From NCBI RefSeq assembly GCF_002998295.1, contig NZ_CP027226.1:930001-994000 (forward strand): 64,000 nucleotides of DNA, given 5' to 3'. Of the stretch, positions 53,229 to 62,141 are shown one piece after another. Within the stretch, counting starts at the first letter, position 1. Every line of letters starts with the position of its first letter. Below the pieces are notes generated by a model. That model worked only from the letters and a program-made list of their open reading frames with translations. It made no database searches and was not told the origin of the DNA. The position numbers were made by a program, and so were the translations under genes. The stretch comes from Fastidiosipila sanguinis. Lineage in GTDB: Bacteria > Bacillota > Clostridia > Saccharofermentanales > Fastidiosipilaceae.

Positions 53229-55205
53229 TTAATATAACTTTGATCCTGCTGGAATATTATCGTCCAACATTATTAAGTTAAGTTTTTCTTCGCCATCATA
53301 CTCGTGAATTGCACTTAAAATCATTCCACAAGATTCTTCACCCATCATTTTGCGTGGTGGTAAGTTTGTAATTGCTAATAGAGTTTTTCCTATAAGTTCT
53401 TCCGTACTATAATTATTTTTGATTCCACTTAGAATAATTCTATCTTCAGCTGAACCATCATTAAGTGTGAATTTCAAAAGCTTCTTACTCTTAGGTACTT
53501 CTTCGCAATTAACAACTTTAACAACTCTGAAATCAGATTTTGAGAAAGTTTCAAAATCAACAAAATCCTCAAACAAAGGCTCTACCTTGACTTTTGATAA
53601 ATCAATTGGCTCTGCTACAGCTTGTTCTGTTACAGAACTTGATGTGCTTGATGAAGTTGATAAACTAGCTGATGTTGTTGTTTCAGAATTAGCAATCTTC
53701 TCTTTACCCACTGGTCTCATTGTTGGGAATAGCAGTACGTCACGGATATTATCATTTCCAGTTAACAACATACATAATCTGTCAATTCCAATTCCTAAAC
53801 CACCAGTTGGAGGCAAAGCATATTCGAGAGCTCTGATATAATCTTCATCAATTCTCATACCCTCATCATCACCAGCACTACGTCTACCCTCTTGAGCCTC
53901 GAATCTTGCACGTTGTTCGAATGGATCATTAAGCTCTGAATACGCATTACCATATTCATCACCTGCTATAAACAACTCAAATCTTTCTGTAAAAGCAGGG
54001 TCCTCTGGTTTCTGCTTACTTAAAGGAGAAACTTCGATTGGATAATCATAAATAAATGTAGGTTGAATTAGATTATCTTCAACAAATTCTTCAAAGAATG
54101 CATTTAAAATGTCACCCTTCCTCCATATTTCTTGAGTCTCAACATTTTTCTCTTTTGCAATTGCAAAAGCTGCAGCATCATCTGCAATTTCATTGAAATC
54201 AACTCCTGAATACTCTTTGACTGCATCTAACATTGTTAAACGTGCAAAGTCCTTTGAAAGATCAATTACATGACCATCCCATTCGTATTCAGCTTTTCCT
54301 ACTACTTCACTTGCAAGGCTCTTAATGATCTCTTCAGTGAGATTCATCATGTCATTATAATCTGCATAGGATTGGTATAACTCCATCATTGTAAATTCAG
54401 GATTGTGCTTGTGGCTCATTCCTTCATTTCTGAAGTTTCTACCAATTTCATACACTCTTCCCATTCCACCAATGATTAATCTCTTTAAGTAAAGCTCTGG
54501 AGCAATACGCAAATACATATCAATATCTAATGTATTATGGTGAGTAACAAATGGTCTAGCATTAGCTCCACCTGGAACTGTATTTAATATTGGAGTTTCT
54601 ACTTCTAAGAAACCTTTTTCATTTAAGATTTTGCGAATATGGCTAATAATTAAACTACGCAAGACGAATGTATCTTTAGAATCTTTATTAATAATCAAGT
54701 CTAAATATCTTTGTCTATACTTAGTTTCGGTATCACTTAGACCACTCCAACTATCTGGTAGCGGACGTAAACACTTAGCTAAGAGAGTATAATCATTAAC
54801 TCTTACACTGACTTCACCAGTTTTAGTCTTCATGACCTCTCCATTGAGACCAATAACATCACCAATATCTAAATGTTTGAAGTCTTCATATTTACCCTCA
54901 GGTAAATTCTTTACATTAACGAATAATTGGATCTTACCTGTGCTGTCTTGAATATCAGCAAAACTAGATTTACCCATGCCTCGCTTAGACATCAAGCGAC
55001 CAGCTAAACTAACTTTTTGGCCTTCTAGTTCATCAAAATTATCTTTAACATCTTTTGTTGAATGACTGATGTCATATTTTACTTCTTGAAAAGGATCAAG
55101 TGATCTAGCTCTAAGTTCGTCTAATTTTTCACGTCTAACAATCATTTGATCATTAAGATCTTGTTCTACGTTAACTGTACTATTATTTTCCTTGTTCTCG
55201 CTCAT
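53229..55205 (-). CDS. lysS: Lysyl-tRNA synthetase with extra C-terminal tRNA-binding domain
   Basis: The product is 658 aa, starting at MSENKENNSTVNVEQDLNDQ with GAGAGG upstream. Residues about 45-150 are the OB-fold anticodon domain and about 165-500 the class II catalytic core (VYEIGRNFRNEGMSHKHNPE motif 2; GLGIGIDRLCMLLTGNDNIR motif 3). A Thr/Ser-rich linker of about 45 residues then leads to an EMAPII/Trbp-type domain (about 546-658; DFRVVKVVNCEEVPKSKKLL, NLPPRKMMGEESCGMILSA). That domain is normally fused to MetRS, not LysRS. greA lies just upstream in the same operon. Confidence 0.95.
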   Translation of the reverse strand: MSENKENNSTVNVEQDLNDQMIVRREKLDELRARSLDPFQEVKYDISHSTKDVKDNFDELEGQKVSLAGRLMSKRGMGKSSFADIQDSTGKIQLFVNVKNLPEGKYEDFKHLDIGDVIGLNGEVMKTKTGEVSVRVNDYTLLAKCLRPLPDSWSGLSDTETKYRQRYLDLIINKDSKDTFVLRSLIISHIRKILNEKGFLEVETPILNTVPGGANARPFVTHHNTLDIDMYLRIAPELYLKRLIIGGMGRVYEIGRNFRNEGMSHKHNPEFTMMELYQSYADYNDMMNLTEEIIKSLASEVVGKAEYEWDGHVIDLSKDFARLTMLDAVKEYSGVDFNEIADDAAAFAIAKEKNVETQEIWRKGDILNAFFEEFVEDNLIQPTFIYDYPIEVSPLSKQKPEDPAFTERFELFIAGDEYGNAYSELNDPFEQRARFEAQEGRRSAGDDEGMRIDEDYIRALEYALPPTGGLGIGIDRLCMLLTGNDNIRDVLLFPTMRPVGKEKIANSETTTSASLSTSSSTSSSVTEQAVAEPIDLSKVKVEPLFEDFVDFETFSKSDFRVVKVVNCEEVPKSKKLLKFTLNDGSAEDRIILSGIKNNYSTEELIGKTLLAITNLPPRKMMGEESCGMILSAIHEYDGEEKLNLIMLDDNIPAGSKLY

Positions 55206-55221
55206 CTTAACCTCTCTAAAA

Positions 55222-55698
55222 TTAACCAATTTTAATTACAGTATACTTAATTAAACCTACTGGTGTAGAAACAGTTACCTTATCTCCTTTTTTCTTACCC
55301 ATAATAGCAACACCTACAGGTGATTCTGTAGAAATTTTATTAGAGAAAATATCTTCTTCTTTTTGTGATACGAGTGTAAATTCTTCTTGCTCACCAGATT
55401 TGATGTCTTCTAAAGTTACTTTGCTACCAAGACCAATAACATGTTTACTAATCTCGTGTTCTTCAATTACGTTAGCATTTTTTAGAAGATCTTCTAGCTC
55501 AACAATTTTTGCCTCGTTTAAAGCTTGAGCTTCTTTAGCGTCATCGTATTCTGAGTTTTCGGATAAGTCCCCAAATGATCTAGCTTCCTTAATTCTATTA
55601 GCAATCTCGGTTCTCTCAGTACCTTTTCTTCTATCTAATTCTTCTTTTAATTTATTGATACCTTCACTGGTAAAATCATATTTTTTCTTATCTGCCAT
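55222..55698 (-). CDS. greA: Transcription elongation factor GreA
   Basis: The product is 158 aa. The N-terminal coiled coil has EIANRIKEARSFGDLSENSE, with the acidic tip residues that trigger transcript cleavage in stalled RNA polymerase. The C-terminal FKBP-like domain has EEDIFSNKISTESPVGVAIM. It lies 17 bases ahead of lysS and is probably cotranscribed with it. Confidence 0.96.
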   Translation of the reverse strand: MADKKKYDFTSEGINKLKEELDRRKGTERTEIANRIKEARSFGDLSENSEYDDAKEAQALNEAKIVELEDLLKNANVIEEHEISKHVIGLGSKVTLEDIKSGEQEEFTLVSQKEEDIFSNKISTESPVGVAIMGKKKGDKVTVSTPVGLIKYTVIKIG

Positions 55699-55752
55699 TT
55701 AATTTTCCTCCTATGTGAGCATATTTATATTACCCACTTAAATAAGCAATAA

Positions 55753-55773
55753 GCACTCAATGTTATTGAGTGC
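55753..55773 (-). terminator. guaB terminator
   Basis: GCACTCAAT and ATTGAGTGC form a perfect 9-bp stem 85 bases after the guaB stop, followed on the minus strand by a T-rich stretch. Confidence 0.75.
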
Positions 55774-55857
55774 CCAAGCATTTATATTATCACGCTTTCG
55801 AATAATTCAAAAGCTATTTATTAAAATCATTCACTTCTTACGCTATTTCAGCTAAAT

Positions 55858-57366
55858 CTAAGCTCTTGTTGCTTCTGTATTCTTACGAATAACGTCATGA
55901 GCTCCACCTTCTGTAATACTTGCAGAAGATACTCGAACCAAACGAGCTTTGTCTTGGAATTCTGAAATAGTTCTTGATCCACAAGCAACCATTGTTGCCT
56001 TAATCTTAGCTGTGGTCTGTTCGACGTTAACTGATAATGAACCTGCATATGGTACATATGAATCAACACCTTCTTCAAATACCATACCGCCACTCTTGCC
56101 GACTGCATCGTAACGTTGCCAGTTTCTTGCTCTATTTGAACCTTCGCCCCAGTACTCTTTTACGTAAGTACCATTGTATAACATTCTTCTGGTTGGACTT
56201 TCATCAAATCTCGCAAAATATCTACCAAGCATTACAAAGTCAGAACCCATTGCTAAAGCTAAAGCCATGTGGTTGTCGTAGACAATACCACCGTCAGAAC
56301 AAAGTGGTATATACTCACCTGTCTCTTCTAAATATTTATCTCTAGCTTCAGAAACAATTTGTACTGCAGTAGCTTGACCCATTCCTATACCTTTTTGTTC
56401 ACGGGTTATACAAATGGATCCACCACCAATACCAACTTTAATAAAATCAGCACCAGCGTCTGCTAAAAATCTGAATCCCTCTTCATCAACTACATTACCT
56501 GCACCACAATATACTTTACCGTCATAATGTTCTTTGACCCAACGTAAGGTTTCATATTGCCATTCGGTAAATCCATTAGAGGAGTCTATTACTAGAACAT
56601 CAGCACCTGCTTCAACTAAAGCTGGAACTCTTTCTTTGTAGTCTCTAGTATTAATACCAGCTCCAACCATTAAACTCTTGTTGGCATCTGTTAATTCAAG
56701 TGGATTTTCCTTGTGTTCACGATAGTCTTTTCTAAACACCATTCCTACTAAATTTCCATCTTTAGTAAGAACTGGCAACTGATTCAATTTATTATCCCAA
56801 ATAATATCGTTAGCTTCACTTAAAGAAATTCCTTCTTCAGCTGTAACTAATTTCTCTCTTGGTGTCATAAACTCTGATATTGGAGTGTTAGGATCTAATC
56901 TACTTACTCTATAATCTCTTGATGTAACTAAACCTAACAATTTACCATTTGAACTACCATCTTCAGTTATTGCTACTGTTGAGTGTCCAGTTTTCTCTTT
57001 TAATTCTAAAATTTCTTCTAAAGTATCCTGTGGAGTTAGATTGCTATCAGAAACAACAAGTCCGGACTTGAATCTCTTAACTTTTCTTATCATTTCCACT
57101 TGGCTCTCAATTGATTGTGAGCTATAAATAAATGATAAACCTCCTTGTCTCGCTAAAGCTATTGCCAAAGTATCATCGGAAACAGCCTGCATTACTGCAG
57201 AAGTGAGAGGAATATTTATATTTACTGGAGATTCTTCTCCTTTTTTATAACGTACTATTGGTGTTCTTAAACTAACATTCTCAGAACTACATTCTTTGTC
57301 TGCGTAATTTGGAACAAGTAAGTATTCGTCAAATGTTCTTGATTCAAAGTCATATATTTTTGCCAC
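55858..57366 (-). CDS. guaB: IMP dehydrogenase
   Basis: This 502-aa enzyme makes XMP from IMP for guanine nucleotides. Two CBS domains lie at about 105-225 ([40 protein letters not shown]). The catalytic loop is [20 protein letters not shown] with Cys319. The flap and active site include [17 protein letters not shown] and YVPYAGSL. The start is GTG after AGGAGG. It is single-gene, with its own terminator. Confidence 0.95.
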   Translation of the reverse strand: MAKIYDFESRTFDEYLLVPNYADKECSSENVSLRTPIVRYKKGEESPVNINIPLTSAVMQAVSDDTLAIALARQGGLSFIYSSQSIESQVEMIRKVKRFKSGLVVSDSNLTPQDTLEEILELKEKTGHSTVAITEDGSSNGKLLGLVTSRDYRVSRLDPNTPISEFMTPREKLVTAEEGISLSEANDIIWDNKLNQLPVLTKDGNLVGMVFRKDYREHKENPLELTDANKSLMVGAGINTRDYKERVPALVEAGADVLVIDSSNGFTEWQYETLRWVKEHYDGKVYCGAGNVVDEEGFRFLADAGADFIKVGIGGGSICITREQKGIGMGQATAVQIVSEARDKYLEETGEYIPLCSDGGIVYDNHMALALAMGSDFVMLGRYFARFDESPTRRMLYNGTYVKEYWGEGSNRARNWQRYDAVGKSGGMVFEEGVDSYVPYAGSLSVNVEQTTAKIKATMVACGSRTISEFQDKARLVRVSSASITEGGAHDVIRKNTEATRA

Positions 57367-57611
57367 AATCTGCCTCCTAAATATTAGTAGAAATTTTATT
57401 TTCCTTTAGTCTTTTATGTAAAATCAGTACTCTTTTCCTGATACATTATAAACTAAGTTTGGAAACTTATTATTTTAGATTATTCACAATATTACGACAA
57501 AATCGACTAATAGTAAAGTGATTACAGCAGACTTTGAACTTAATTAAAATAATTTGTACTAATCACTAATTATTTCTAAAAACTCTTAAGAATCTTATAA
57601 GATACTTATTA

Positions 57612-57953
57612 TTAAGCAACTCCTTGATCTGCTTTTCTTGACTTATTATTCTCTATTGGATACAAATTAATACTTTGACGTTTATTATTTTTAATATTGC
57701 TATATTTGATTATATTATTATGAGTTCTTTGTTCTAAATCATAGAATCTCATAGCCTTCTCTTTATTTCTCTTATTTAACTCATTTCTGTTTGAAGAAGT
57801 AAACTTCTTATTTTCTTTTTGAGCATAATTGTCATATTCAACTACGTAAGACTCTTTCATCTCTATAAAATTTAAATCTTCTCTTTGCCATATAGTAACT
57901 AAACTTATAAAACTAATTGTACTTAATAAAATCCAGAACATTAAATTTAACAT
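57612..57953 (-). CDS. Hypothetical membrane-anchored basic protein
   Basis: The 113-aa product starts at MLNLMFWILLSTISFISLVT, with GGAGGT nine bases upstream. One membrane helix is followed by a polar, Asn/Lys/Arg-rich region (YAQKENKKFTSSNRNELNKR). No family is recognised. The topology recalls small cell-division accessory proteins, but that is only an impression. The 245-bp gap 57367-57611 downstream of it holds nothing I recognise. Confidence 0.6.
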   Translation of the reverse strand: MLNLMFWILLSTISFISLVTIWQREDLNFIEMKESYVVEYDNYAQKENKKFTSSNRNELNKRNKEKAMRFYDLEQRTHNNIIKYSNIKNNKRQSINLYPIENNKSRKADQGVA

Positions 57954-58203
57954 TATACTTACCTCCAAAAGTGTTGTCTTTGAACGTTTGTTCTATGTTC
58001 ACTATATTATCAGTTTTACTGTCCTTTTTTATACCCACTTATCAAGAAAATTCTCATTTTAATGATTTTTTGTTCTTTTTGTTCGTTTTTTCGTTCTGAA
58101 ACAAATTTTTAGCTACATTTGTGCTATATTTTCACCCGAGGTTACTTTATAATAACTATCCAATTAGATTTGGAATATTAATAAACAAGAAGTAGGTGAC
58201 TAT

Positions 58204-59166
58204 ATGTTTGAATTTAAAAAGGAAAAAGTTGAACAAATATACGATTTAATAATTATCGGATCAGGTCCAGCTGGTATGACTGCTGCTGTTTACGCTAGCC
58301 GTAATGGTCTAAAGGTAGCTATCCTAGACATGACTCCAGGTGGAAAACTTAACGAAACTAGTGAAATTGAAAACTGGCCTGGTGATACCATGATCATGGG
58401 ACCAGATCTAGCTCAAAGAATGGCTGCGCACTCTACTCAATTTGGAGCTGAATTTATTTTCGGACAAGCTGAGAAAATTGAAGATCTTGGCAAATACAAA
58501 CAAGTTGAAACATTTGATAAAATTTTGCAAGCTAAATCTATTCTTATCGCAACAGGTACAGTTGAAAGAAAACTAGGTATCCCTGGAGAACAAGAATACT
58601 ATGGTAACGGTGTTTCTTACTGTGCTGTCTGTGATGCAGCTTTCTTCAAAGGTGAGGATGTAGTTGTAATCGGTGGTGGTAATAGTGCATATGAAGCAGC
58701 TGAGTATCTATCAAGATTTGCTAAGAATGTCTATCAAGTTCTACGTAGAGATGTAATTAGAGCTAGTCAAATTGTGGTTAACCGTGTTGAAAAAAGAGAT
58801 AATATCAAGACTATGTTCTCTTACAGTCCAATAGAAATTAAAGGTACTGATGGAAAAGTTTCAAGTGTATTATTTGTTAATAACAAAGATAAAGAAGCTG
58901 ATCCAATTGAAATTGAAGCAAGCGCTATCTTCCCTGCTATTGGAATTTTACCTAATACAGATTTCATCAAGAATTTAGATATTTTAGATGAAGATAATTA
59001 TGTAATTGTTGATGAAAAGATGAGAACACCAATTAAGGGAATTTATGCTGCTGGTGACGTTATCGCCAAAGAACTACGACAAATTGTTACAGCAACAAAC
59101 GATGGATCCATTGCGGGTGAAAATATTGCTGACTATATCTTAAACGATTTTGATGATGAAAATTAA
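58204..59166 (+). CDS. trxB: Thioredoxin reductase
   Basis: This 320-aa flavoenzyme has an FAD motif IIIGSGPAGMTAAVYASRNG (about 17-36), redox-active Cys140/Cys143 in SYCAVCDAAFF (usually CATCDG), an NADPH motif VVVIGGGNSAYEAAEYLSRF (about 153-172), and C-terminal GIYAAGDVIAKELRQIVTAT. It reduces thioredoxin with NADPH or a similar donor. It has an AGGTGA start site and is monocistronic. Confidence 0.93.
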   Translation: MFEFKKEKVEQIYDLIIIGSGPAGMTAAVYASRNGLKVAILDMTPGGKLNETSEIENWPGDTMIMGPDLAQRMAAHSTQFGAEFIFGQAEKIEDLGKYKQVETFDKILQAKSILIATGTVERKLGIPGEQEYYGNGVSYCAVCDAAFFKGEDVVVIGGGNSAYEAAEYLSRFAKNVYQVLRRDVIRASQIVVNRVEKRDNIKTMFSYSPIEIKGTDGKVSSVLFVNNKDKEADPIEIEASAIFPAIGILPNTDFIKNLDILDEDNYVIVDEKMRTPIKGIYAAGDVIAKELRQIVTATNDGSIAGENIADYILNDFDDEN

Positions 59167-59245
59167 TTAAGCCTTTTATCCTTTTATTTAATTTTAATTA
59201 CTCAAAAACTTTAAATAAAGTATCCAATAATAATTAAACATAATA

Positions 59246-59276
59246 AAACTCCATAACTATGATAGTTATGGAGTTT
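59246..59276. terminator. Bidirectional terminator between trxB and the zinc-ribbon gene
   Basis: AAACTCCATAACTAT (59246-59260) and ATAGTTATGGAGTTT (59262-59276) pair perfectly, followed by TATTTTTTC on the plus strand. It serves both convergent genes. Confidence 0.88.
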
Positions 59277-59326
59277 ATTTTTTCTTTATGATTCGAAGTT
59301 TGATTCGAAGTTCCGTTATCCCGTTT

Positions 59327-60061
59327 CTAACTCTTAACTTTTTCTAAACTAGTACTCATAATTGAACCGTCTTTAGTCTTAACTCTGAATCCACCTGTAA
59401 AGTCATCAAGTAATTTTAGTTCAACTTTATTTTTAGCATCCTCTTCACTTATGCCATATACTTCGGAATATACTTTACTAAATGCTAAGAAAGTTTCTTC
59501 TGCTTGTTCTTTTGTAACAGCTTCTTGACTTACAATTGTAATGATGTGGTTGTCTTGTCTGTGTAAGTCTATTTTTTCTTTGGCACTAGCAAGAGCAACA
59601 TGTTCTGGAAGTTTTTGCATAATTTCATCTGCTTTGTTTTCTCTCAAGAAATATACTGGCAAACCAATTGCTGCTAAAACAATAACAAATGCTGCAACAC
59701 CAGCTAGAATTGCCATCTTATGTTTCTTACTGACTTCAGGTTTAACCAAAGGTTTATTTTGAAGAGCTACTTTTTCTTTTGGTGTTAATTTACCTGTCTT
59801 TTTCTCTTTTCTATTAACCTTAGGTTCCTGACGCATAACCACGCCACCCATACCTTGTGCCTTGAGGGCTTCTACCTTTTCGTCAGCGCTAGGCTCTGAA
59901 TAGGTTTCATTTGGATATTCAACATCATCTTTACCCATTAAATTAATAGCTGCTTCGGAATCGCTTTCACCCCAGCAGAAAATACATCTAACTGATTCTT
60001 GACTATCATCAACTCTCAGTAATGAACCACAATTGGTACATAGTCCTTCGTATATTGCCAT
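59327..60061 (-). CDS. Zinc-ribbon protein with one membrane helix
   Basis: The product is 244 aa from MAIYEGLCTNCGSLLRVDDS, with GAGGAG upstream. A zinc ribbon (CTNCG and CIFCW, residues 8-30) is followed by an acidic then basic linker. One membrane helix lies at about 118-140 (MAILAGVAAFVIVLAAIGLP), followed by an extracellular domain of about 100 residues. Function is unknown; the inside ribbon and outside domain suggest a sensor or assembly protein. Confidence 0.72.
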   Translation of the reverse strand: MAIYEGLCTNCGSLLRVDDSQESVRCIFCWGESDSEAAINLMGKDDVEYPNETYSEPSADEKVEALKAQGMGGVVMRQEPKVNRKEKKTGKLTPKEKVALQNKPLVKPEVSKKHKMAILAGVAAFVIVLAAIGLPVYFLRENKADEIMQKLPEHVALASAKEKIDLHRQDNHIITIVSQEAVTKEQAEETFLAFSKVYSEVYGISEEDAKNKVELKLLDDFTGGFRVKTKDGSIMSTSLEKVKS

Positions 60062-60245
60062 TTTTTCTCCTCTTTTAAATAAATTACTTTTATTATTTAA
60101 GTCTGTAGTTTCACTCAACTTTATCTATTCTAACAAAAAACTCTTAATTAGGTTTTTACAAAAAAGATTTCGATAAAACTATAGTTATTATAAGTTATTT
60201 ATATTAATATAAAATAGAAAATATTACAAAATATTAGGAGTTGTT

Positions 60246-61535
60246 ATGAGTAAAAATATTCTTTCATTGGAAAATACAGAACTAGTTAATAAATTGGAAC
60301 AGCTTTATGGAAAAGATGAAGCTACAGTCGAGCTCAATTTGAATAAATATCAACATCTAGTTGATAAATTTGAAGAGCGTTTCGAACTTAATGAAAATGA
60401 GATTCGTTTTTTCTCTGCACCTGGAAGAACTGAGATTGCTGGTAACCATGTTGATCACCAATTGGGCAATGTTATTGCCGCTTCTGTTGATCTTGATATT
60501 GTTGCAGCATGTCAAGCAAGAGATGACTTCAAAATTCAATTTATTTCTGAAGCTTACAACATAGTTGAAACTATTGATTTAAATGACTTAGAACCACAAA
60601 AACAAGAAATTGGCAAAACTCCTGCTTTAATTCGTGGTGTTGCCCATGCATTTAATAAAAGAGGTTATAAAATCGGTGGTTTCAATTGCTATTCAACTAG
60701 TAAGGTTGCTGCTGGGTCAGGAATATCATCCTCTGCAGCGTTTGAGATACTTATCGCAACAATTTTTAACTACATGTATAACGAGGGTAAAATTAGTCCT
60801 ATTGAACAAGCAACTGCTAGCCAATTTGCTGAGAATGTTTTCTTTGATAAACCTAGTGGTCTATTAGATCAAACAGCTTGCGCATTTGGCGAAGTCATAG
60901 CTATTGACTTTTCTGACAAAGAAAACCCACATGTTAAACAAATTGATTTAGATCTTGCTGATTTCGGTTACGAGATGGTAATTACAAAGACTGATAAAGG
61001 TCACTCTAACCTAACTCACGAATACGCAAGCATTCCTAACGATATGCAAGCAATTGCTAAGCACTTTTCAAAAACATATCTTTCTGAAGTTAATCCAGAA
61101 GAATTTTTCCAAGTAGTCCCAGAACTAAGCCAAAAGTTCCCTCAACGAGCTGTTTTACGTGCTATCCACTTCTTTACCGAGGAAGAAAGAACTGCTGAGC
61201 AATTAAAAGCTTTACAAGACAAAAATTTCAAACGCTTCTTAGAACTAGTAAATGAATCTGCTCATAGCTCTGAAGTTCAATTACAAAATGTATTAATCCC
61301 TGGAAACCATGAAGAGCAAGAAGCTGCTTTAGCTTTAGCATTAAGTAGAAAATTCTTTAAAGACAATAATATAGAAGGTGCTTGTAGAATACATGGTGGT
61401 GGTTTCGGTGGAACAATTCAAGCTTATGTACCAATTGAAGCAGTTGAAGACTATGTAAATACAATAGAAGCTAGCTTTGGCAAAGACGCTTGTATGATTA
61501 TCCACATCCGTCCTGTAGGTGGTATCGAACTATAA
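60246..61535 (+). CDS. galK: Galactokinase
   Basis: This 429-aa GHMP kinase has the galactokinase signature FFSAPGRTEIAGNHVDHQLG (about 54-73), the P-loop KVAAGSGISSSAAFEILIAT, and a C-terminal GACRIHGGGFGGTIQAYVPI. It phosphorylates galactose to galactose-1-phosphate. It is longer than the usual 390 aa because of an N-terminal leader of about 45 residues. No other Leloir genes are visible here. It overlaps tadA at TAATG. Confidence 0.94.
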   Translation: MSKNILSLENTELVNKLEQLYGKDEATVELNLNKYQHLVDKFEERFELNENEIRFFSAPGRTEIAGNHVDHQLGNVIAASVDLDIVAACQARDDFKIQFISEAYNIVETIDLNDLEPQKQEIGKTPALIRGVAHAFNKRGYKIGGFNCYSTSKVAAGSGISSSAAFEILIATIFNYMYNEGKISPIEQATASQFAENVFFDKPSGLLDQTACAFGEVIAIDFSDKENPHVKQIDLDLADFGYEMVITKTDKGHSNLTHEYASIPNDMQAIAKHFSKTYLSEVNPEEFFQVVPELSQKFPQRAVLRAIHFFTEEERTAEQLKALQDKNFKRFLELVNESAHSSEVQLQNVLIPGNHEEQEAALALALSRKFFKDNNIEGACRIHGGGFGGTIQAYVPIEAVEDYVNTIEASFGKDACMIIHIRPVGGIEL

Positions 61536-62098
61536 TGACTGGATTTCATGACAGAGATGAATATTTCATGTCCTTAGCCTTAGAGGCTGCAGAAAAAGCT
61601 TATGCAGAATCTGAAATTCCAATTGGATGTGTGCTGGTTAAATCAGGCGAAGTTATTGCCACAGCTTACAACAAACGTGAACAAAATCAAAATACGCTTG
61701 CACATGCTGAGCTATTAGCAATAGACTCAGCTTGCAAGCTTTTTAATTCTTGGCGTCTTGACGATGTCGATTGTTATGTAACTCTAGAGCCTTGTCACAT
61801 GTGCCTTTCTGCTCTCCAACAAGCTAGAGTATGTAGAATAATTTATGGAGCACCTTCACCCAAAACAGGTGCTATTGAATCTATAGATAATTTTTTCTCT
61901 AATAAAAATCTTAATCATTATCCTGAGATTAAGTCTGGAATTCTTGCAGAAAAAGCTAGTAACTTGTTGCAAAACTTTTTCAACAAGCGCAGAGAGGAGA
62001 ATAAATCTTTAGATAAATCACTCGGCGGACGAAGTAAAAGGGTTAGATTAAGAACTGATTCTCAAGATATACGTGATGAGGAAAATCAAAGTCTTTAA
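61535..62098 (+). CDS. tadA: tRNA adenosine(34) deaminase TadA
   Basis: The product is 187 aa from MTGFHDRDEYFMSLALEAAE; the ATG overlaps the galK stop. Zinc site: NTLAHAELLAI (His and catalytic Glu) and TLEPCHMCLSALQQARVCRI (two Cys). It makes inosine at the wobble base of tRNA-Arg. A basic C-terminal extension of about 40 residues (GGRSKRVRLRTDSQDIRDEE) is longer than usual and may bind RNA. Confidence 0.93.
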   Translation: MTGFHDRDEYFMSLALEAAEKAYAESEIPIGCVLVKSGEVIATAYNKREQNQNTLAHAELLAIDSACKLFNSWRLDDVDCYVTLEPCHMCLSALQQARVCRIIYGAPSPKTGAIESIDNFFSNKNLNHYPEIKSGILAEKASNLLQNFFNKRREENKSLDKSLGGRSKRVRLRTDSQDIRDEENQSL

Positions 62099-62141
62099 AC
62101 TTCTATTTTCTTAAATTCTATGCATCTATGCACCTGTATTC

